Assembly (NCBI GenBank): GCA_038209275.1
Contig: JBBQXW010000052.1
Coordinates: 1 to 29,180, forward strand
DNA: 29,180 nucleotides
Source: L227-5C sp038209275
GTDB lineage: Bacteria > Chloroflexota > Chloroflexia > Chloroheliales > Chloroheliaceae
Reading direction: 5' to 3'
A program made the position numbers and the translations under genes. A model generated the notes under the pieces. That model was given only the letters and a program-made list of their open reading frames with translations. It was not told where the DNA came from and did no database searches. Shown piece by piece: positions 25,146 through 29,180 of the stretch (positions are counted from its first letter, which is position 1; every line of letters starts with the position of its first letter).

Positions 25146-26591
25146 CTAAATATTTTGGTTTTTATTTGAACCATTCACAAATTGCACGTTCTGAGCAAAT
25201 TCAGCCAGTAAGGGGTCGTCTTCGCCCAGGCCAAGTTCGGCGATGGCCTGGGCTACTTCGACCAGCAGCCCATCGTCCAGCCGTTTTTCGGTGGGTGGTT
25301 TTTTTTCTGAAGTGTTAGTTTCTAGTTCTGTGGTGGGTAAATCGAAGACGTAGCCCCCTCCTACAGTGACCAGGGCGGAATCTGGTTCGATTTGGGGTTG
25401 GCGGCCTAGAACTTGACATAAAAATAAATAATAATCGTGGGCGGCATCGGCGGGACGATGCAATTCGGCAACGAAACACCGGGCATTTTGGCCTAGCTGT
25501 TCGCGCAAAACGGGCCGGGTTGCCAGCAAGCGCAAATATTCGAGCAAAAGTTCTTCTTCGGCATCGTCTACATCTATCTTGACGCAAACATCATCCGGCA
25601 ATTCTTCAAACGCGCCCGTCCGCGATACCAGCACAGGCCGACCTGCGCCCATAATTCTGAGCAAACTGGCCGAAGTTTCGCCCGCCGTTGGGTAGCGCAA
25701 ATTGATGCAGACATCGGCGGCGGACAGATAATCCCGGTATTCCGCCCCGCTTGCATAGCCGACCACCTGGGTTTTGGCTTCCAATCCCAGCGCCCGAATC
25801 ATGGCCTTCACATCGTAATTGGGCGAAGGGCTGCCTACCAATATATAGCGCGAGTTGGGATAATCTCGGCTGAAGGCTCGAAACGCCCACAGTGCGCTAT
25901 CCAGCCGTTTGTACGGGTTCAAATGGCCCAGCGAGACCACGATAAATTCGTCCTGGCTCAGGTCCAAACGGGTGCGGGCTTCGGCTTTCAGGGCCACTTC
26001 CGGCATTGGCACGCCCATTCGGACCAGCCCGACCAATTTCTCCGGGTGGCGCTGTTTGATTAAATTCCGGGCGTATTCGCTATGCACCAGCACCGCCCGC
26101 GCTGCTTCAATCGCGCCGTCACAGAGGGGGTAGTTGAATAGCATTTCGGGCAACTTCCCTTTGATAACTTCACGGGCGGTGGCCTCACCTTCCACTCCGT
26201 AGCTCCGGCGCATTAGCTTTACATAATCCAACGCTTTGCCCCGGTTCAGGTATTGCCCAATCAGAAAATGATGTAGCACATAATCGTGCAGCACTAAAAT
26301 ACCCTGCCCTGCCGTTTCCTGCAAGGCTTTGTAGATATAGGCATGGGCGGCGCTGTTGCCCATATGAAACAGAAAAGTATCGTAGCGTCCGGCCTGTTTC
26401 GCAAAACGGGTGGCAGGATAGACTGCGAAGCGCTCGGCTATCTCGCGGTTGGTCGGCTGATAGTTATCCAGATAAAGGTCAATCTCGGCGTAGCGGGCCA
26501 GCCAGGGCAACATATCCTCGCTGTAATCGCTAATGCCCGATTGCACCGGGTTTAGCGGGCTAAAATAGGCCAGCCGCAACTTATCGGTCAA
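25146..26591 (-). CDS. GT4-type glycosyltransferase
   Basis: 481 residues, GT-B fold. The N-terminal acceptor domain starts with RLAYFSPLNPVQSGISDYSEDMLPWL, typical of GT4 enzymes. The donor domain has VVSLGHLNPYKRLD (219-231), YILVGSP and the E-x7-E-like signature TAGETSASLLRIMGAGRPVL (302-321). The last ~80 residues are an acidic extension without recognisable domain. No signal peptide, so it acts on the cytosolic face, transferring a sugar from a nucleotide donor to an unknown acceptor. No other polysaccharide genes are adjacent. Confidence 0.9.
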   Translation of the reverse strand: MTDKLRLAYFSPLNPVQSGISDYSEDMLPWLARYAEIDLYLDNYQPTNREIAERFAVYPATRFAKQAGRYDTFLFHMGNSAAHAYIYKALQETAGQGILVLHDYVLHHFLIGQYLNRGKALDYVKLMRRSYGVEGEATAREVIKGKLPEMLFNYPLCDGAIEAARAVLVHSEYARNLIKQRHPEKLVGLVRMGVPMPEVALKAEARTRLDLSQDEFIVVSLGHLNPYKRLDSALWAFRAFSRDYPNSRYILVGSPSPNYDVKAMIRALGLEAKTQVVGYASGAEYRDYLSAADVCINLRYPTAGETSASLLRIMGAGRPVLVSRTGAFEELPDDVCVKIDVDDAEEELLLEYLRLLATRPVLREQLGQNARCFVAELHRPADAAHDYYLFLCQVLGRQPQIEPDSALVTVGGGYVFDLPTTELETNTSEKKPPTEKRLDDGLLVEVAQAIAELGLGEDDPLLAEFAQNVQFVNGSNKNQNI

Positions 26592-26618
26592 AAATTTCGT
26601 CCTTTCAATTTATTTTTA

Positions 26619-27203
26619 TTACTTGTTCTTTGGTACGCGCCCCATCAGGTAAAATTCGTCGTTGGGACGCATATCGGTCAGATGGGCCATGCGATTCGAG
26701 AGGGCGAAGAAAGCCGCAATCGCGCCAATGTCCCAGATGTCTTCGTCGTTAAAGCCATGTTCGCGCAAGGCAGTGTAATCGGTTTCCTGCAAAGCACCCG
26801 GCTGCATGGCTACTTTCAGGGCAAAATCGAGCATGGCTTTCTGGCGCGGCGTAATATCGGCCTTGCGATAGTTAATCGCCACCTGGTCTGCCAGCAACGG
26901 ATTCTTGGCATAAATCCGCAAAATCGCCCCGTGTGCCACCACGCAATACTGGCAATCGTTTGCCGCGCTGGTTGCCACCACAATCATTTCACGCTCGGCT
27001 TTGCTCAAGCCGCTTTCTTTTAACATCAAGGCATCGTGATAGGCGAAGAAGCCGCGAAATTCGGCTGGTCGGTGGGCCAGTGCCACAAAGACGTTCGGCA
27101 CAAAGCCCGATTTTTCCTGCACTTCCATAATGCGCTGGCGTATATCTTCCGGCATTTCTTCCAGCTTCGGCACCGGGTAACGGCTAATTGGATGGTCGCT
27201 CAT
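26619..27203 (-). CDS. AhpD-like peroxidase-related protein (carboxymuconolactone decarboxylase family)
   Basis: 194 residues, the usual length of the peroxidase-related family. The redox motif is C84-QY-C87-VVA-H91 (CxxCxxxH), as in alkylhydroperoxidase AhpD, within LSKAEREMIVVATSAANDCQYCVVAHG. The C-terminal FALSNRMAHLTDMRPNDEFYLMGR is characteristic. Likely a cytosolic thiol peroxidase or reductase partner. The ATG at 27203 has a strong SD (GAAGGGAG). A 7-bp tandem repeat array begins 13 nt upstream of the ATG. Confidence 0.92.
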   Translation of the reverse strand: MSDHPISRYPVPKLEEMPEDIRQRIMEVQEKSGFVPNVFVALAHRPAEFRGFFAYHDALMLKESGLSKAEREMIVVATSAANDCQYCVVAHGAILRIYAKNPLLADQVAINYRKADITPRQKAMLDFALKVAMQPGALQETDYTALREHGFNDEDIWDIGAIAAFFALSNRMAHLTDMRPNDEFYLMGRVPKNK

Positions 27204-27215
27204 AACTCCCTTCCT

Positions 27216-27263
27216 CGATTTACGATTTACGATTTACGATTTACGATTTACGATTTACGATTA
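27216..27263. repeat. Tandem 7-bp repeat (CGATTTA), six full copies plus partial
   Basis: Six perfect copies of CGATTTA followed by CGATTA, directly upstream of the SD of the AhpD-like gene. Short perfect arrays of this kind can change length by slippage and would alter spacing in the leader or promoter. Confidence 0.85.
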
Positions 27264-27318
27264 GTAGTCTGTAACATACTAGATTTAACCCGGCTTTGTC
27301 AATTAATCTAAATATTCT

Positions 27319-27348
27319 ATCTGTGTTCATCTGTGTTTATCTGTGGTT
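27319..27348. repeat. Three 10-bp direct repeats (ATCTGTGTTT-like)
   Basis: ATCTGTGTTC, ATCTGTGTTT and ATCTGTGGTT follow one another without gaps in the 332-bp region between divergent genes. Function unknown; similar ATCTGTG iterations occur between genes in many bacteria. Confidence 0.6.
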
Positions 27349-27369
27349 TCTAGTTTATCTATTTCTGAA

Positions 27370-27397
27370 TTGACAAAGTTTGCCAGACCGCTACAAT
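27370..27397 (+). promoter_or_regulatory. Candidate promoter of the SDR gene
   Basis: TTGACA (27370-27375), a 16-nt spacer and TACAAT (27392-27397). The leader to the ATG at 27536 would be ~130 nt. Confidence 0.55.
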
Positions 27398-27535
27398 AAA
27401 CTCAGCATTACTCAGCAATAATTTTCAACTTTAAAAGAATATGAAGTTCATCCTAAAGTTCATGAGTAAGAACTAACTTTAACTAACTTTGAACTCATGA
27501 CCCTATGAGAAGAAAAAGAAAGCGAGAAAACGGCT

Positions 27536-28339
27536 ATGGGAACGGAAGGTAGACTCAAGGAACAGGTTGCGGTTGTTACGGGTGGCGGTAGCGGCATTGG
27601 TCGGGCAATAGTGTTGCGCTTTGCCCAGGAAGGCGCTAACGTGGTGGCGGCGGATTATAATCTGGCAGGGGCGGAGGAAACCGTAAAGCTTTCTCAGACC
27701 GATGTAGCCGGGGCGGGGCGGGTGCTGCCATTTAAAGCTGATGTATCCAAAGCCGCCGATGCCGAAGCCATCATGAATTTTGCCGTCGAAAGTTTTGGTG
27801 GATTGGATATTCTGGTCAATAACGCCGGAGTGGGTATTCCCGGTACTGTCCTCACTACCACTGAAGAAGATTGGGACAGGATTATGAATATTAATGTCAA
27901 GGGAACTTTCCTCTGCTCGAAATATGCTATTACCCAGTTTTTGAAGCAACCCGCCGAGCGGCGCGGTAACATCGTCAGCCTTTCCAGCATTGCCGCAATG
28001 GTGGCAGTGGTAGACCGGGCGGCTTATGGCACGAGCAAAGGTGCAATCCTCTCGCTTACCCGTGCGATGGCGGCAGACCACGTGCGCGACGGCGTGCGGG
28101 TCAACTGCGTCTGCCCCGGCACGATAGATACGCCCTGGGTTGAGCGCATGGTCAATTCCTACGCCGAACCAGACGAAGCCCGCCGCAAAATGGTTGCTCG
28201 TCAGCCGGTTGGTCGGCTCGGCACGCCCGAAGAAATCGCCGGAGCAGTGCTTTATCTGGCCTCGCCCGAAGCCGCTTTCGTCACCGGCAGCGCTTTGGTG
28301 ATTGACGGCGGCTTCACTGGCTTCAAATTGCCTAACTAA
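27536..28339 (+). CDS. SDR family NAD(P)-dependent oxidoreductase
   Basis: 267 residues, classical short-chain dehydrogenase. The nucleotide-binding TGGGSGIG is at 15-22, NNAG at 95-98 and N120 in NINVKGTF. Ser150/151 and Y164-x3-K168 are catalytic. The FabG-like end is ALVIDGGFTG. D40 at the end of the second strand (VVAADYN) suggests preference for NAD(H). Substrate not deducible. The SD is weak (GCGAGAAAA). It stands alone, divergent from the AhpD-like gene. Confidence 0.93.
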   Translation: MGTEGRLKEQVAVVTGGGSGIGRAIVLRFAQEGANVVAADYNLAGAEETVKLSQTDVAGAGRVLPFKADVSKAADAEAIMNFAVESFGGLDILVNNAGVGIPGTVLTTTEEDWDRIMNINVKGTFLCSKYAITQFLKQPAERRGNIVSLSSIAAMVAVVDRAAYGTSKGAILSLTRAMAADHVRDGVRVNCVCPGTIDTPWVERMVNSYAEPDEARRKMVARQPVGRLGTPEEIAGAVLYLASPEAAFVTGSALVIDGGFTGFKLPN

Positions 28340-28386
28340 ATTGCGGTTTTTATAGACTATCAGAAAATATTTTAGGATTGGTAAGG

Positions 28387-28401
28387 GCGGGGTTTCCCCG
28401 C
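28387..28401. terminator. Small GC hairpin after the SDR gene
   Basis: GCGGGG-TTT-CCCCGC forms a 6-bp stem 48 nt past the SDR stop codon, without a T-run. Could be a weak terminator or a fragment of a dispersed GC-rich repeat. Confidence 0.35.
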
Positions 28402-28495
28402 TCAACTCGGTTGCCAGGCCAAATTGAGCAGAGAAACTCGCTTCTGGCAAAGATTACTTGACTGTCTTAATTATTTTGGAAGAGAGGAGTTTGTC

Positions 28496-29180
28496 GTGAA
28501 TGAAGCTAAAAAAACCCGGGTACGCCTGGTAGTGGTAATGTTGCTCTCCAGTTTAGTACTAATCGGTTGTTCTGAATCAGCTTCGATTTCGACCCCATCC
28601 AACCCTACTGCGCCTGGCCCAGCGTTGGCTACGGTTGCGCCTTCCCCTGCGGTTAGTATTCCTGTAGCTACGGCTGCATCAAGCCCGGTTGTGGTGACTT
28701 CGGTTACGCCCGCCCCCACCTTCGGTTCGGCGGGGCAAGTATTCTCAACCACATCAATGGGCAGTCCCCGCGCCAACCATACCGCGACGCTACTTCAAAA
28801 TGGAAAGGTGCTTATTGCAGGTGGCTTCGAGCGCGAGGGAGTCTTTTTAGCCAGTACCGAACTCTATGACCCGCTTACCAATAAATTTACGCCCGCCAGC
28901 CCAATGAACCAGCCCCGAATTAGCCACACTGCCACGCTTTTGCCCGATGGCAAGGTATTAATAATCGGCGGATTGAACGGGCGCAGTACGACAAACTCGG
29001 CTGAAATATACGACTCCGTGACGAACCAATTCCAACTAACCGGCCAGTTACAGGTAGCTCGTACCGACCATACAGCAACCCTTCTGCCTGATGGAAAAGT
29101 TTTAGTGGTAGGAGGCTCGACGAGCGGAACTCAGGCGGGTACATTGGTCGAAGCCGAATTGTACAATCCCACGACGGGCC
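28496..29180 (+). CDS. Kelch-repeat lipoprotein (5' part, continues past the window)
   Basis: The frame is open from GTG 28496 to the window edge (228 codons). AGAGGAG stands 6 nt before the GTG, which decides the start. A lipoprotein signal peptide ends in the lipobox LIGC with Cys25. A Thr/Pro/Ala/Ser-rich linker (~26-80) follows, then kelch-type repeats: HTATLLQNGKVLIAGG, HTATLLPDGKVLIIGG and HTATLLPDGKVLVVGG, each followed by AE/TELYDP-like strands. These repeats build a beta-propeller, often a galactose-oxidase-like ligand-binding domain. Exported and membrane-anchored; function unknown. Confidence 0.88.
   Translation, partial: MNEAKKTRVRLVVVMLLSSLVLIGCSESASISTPSNPTAPGPALATVAPSPAVSIPVATAASSPVVVTSVTPAPTFGSAGQVFSTTSMGSPRANHTATLLQNGKVLIAGGFEREGVFLASTELYDPLTNKFTPASPMNQPRISHTATLLPDGKVLIIGGLNGRSTTNSAEIYDSVTNQFQLTGQLQVARTDHTATLLPDGKVLVVGGSTSGTQAGTLVEAELYNPTTG

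Noticed and set aside
27216..27350. CRISPR or minisatellite coding region
   Set aside because: The 7-bp and 10-bp units are directly adjacent without spacers, and no reading frame with SD covers them.
27503..28450. 315-aa minus-strand open frame
   Set aside because: It is antisense to the SDR gene, which carries all catalytic motifs in the plus frame.

Overview
The window looks like a bacterial replicon from the phylum Chloroflexota. This is an inference from gene families: a Ser/Thr kinase fused to an NB-ARC-type ATPase and TPRs, a CSLREA/choice-of-anchor-Q secreted protein, a Uma2 nuclease and a large VWA membrane protein. No rRNA or other phylogenetic marker is present. Many intergenic regions carry near-perfect palindromes.

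Layout. Positions 1-3531 (minus) hold most of a huge secreted beta-helix protein, cut by the window edge. It is preceded by a perfect sigma70-type promoter and a ~330-nt leader containing a REPIN-like double inverted repeat. Positions 3954-7094 (minus) encode a multidomain protein kinase. Positions 7224-14690 form a plasmid- or chromid-like maintenance module. It contains a replication-initiator-like protein whose C-terminus resembles the DnaA N-terminal domain, an upstream region with six iterons (core ATAACCCCGAC), a 660-aa protein with a C-terminal Cro/C1 HTH, an array of 10-bp repeats, an AlbA_2/HATPase_c_4 regulator, a parA-parB operon, a 14/16 match to the canonical parS site and a strong terminator.

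Positions 14798-16495 hold a small membrane-anchored hypothetical protein, tRNA-Ala(CGC) with a consensus promoter and intrinsic terminator, and an AcuA-like acetyltransferase gene. Positions 16578-20614 (minus) hold an orphan Zn-ribbon DNA methyltransferase and a second, different parA-parB pair, separated by three palindromes. One palindrome is 38 bp long and flanked by a perfect 9-bp direct repeat. Positions 20873-27203 (minus) carry Uma2, a two-VWA-domain membrane protein, a GT4 glycosyltransferase and an AhpD-like protein. Positions 27536-29180 (plus) carry an SDR oxidoreductase and the start of a kelch-repeat lipoprotein.

How it fits together. The initiator, iterons and first ParAB/parS site form a self-contained replication and segregation cassette. 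The second ParAB pair about 5 kb away suggests a replicon fusion, an integrated plasmid, or a chromid with two partition systems. The flanking genes (signalling kinase, cell-surface proteins, redox enzymes) look like ordinary accessory or chromosomal content with no evident functional link to the maintenance module.
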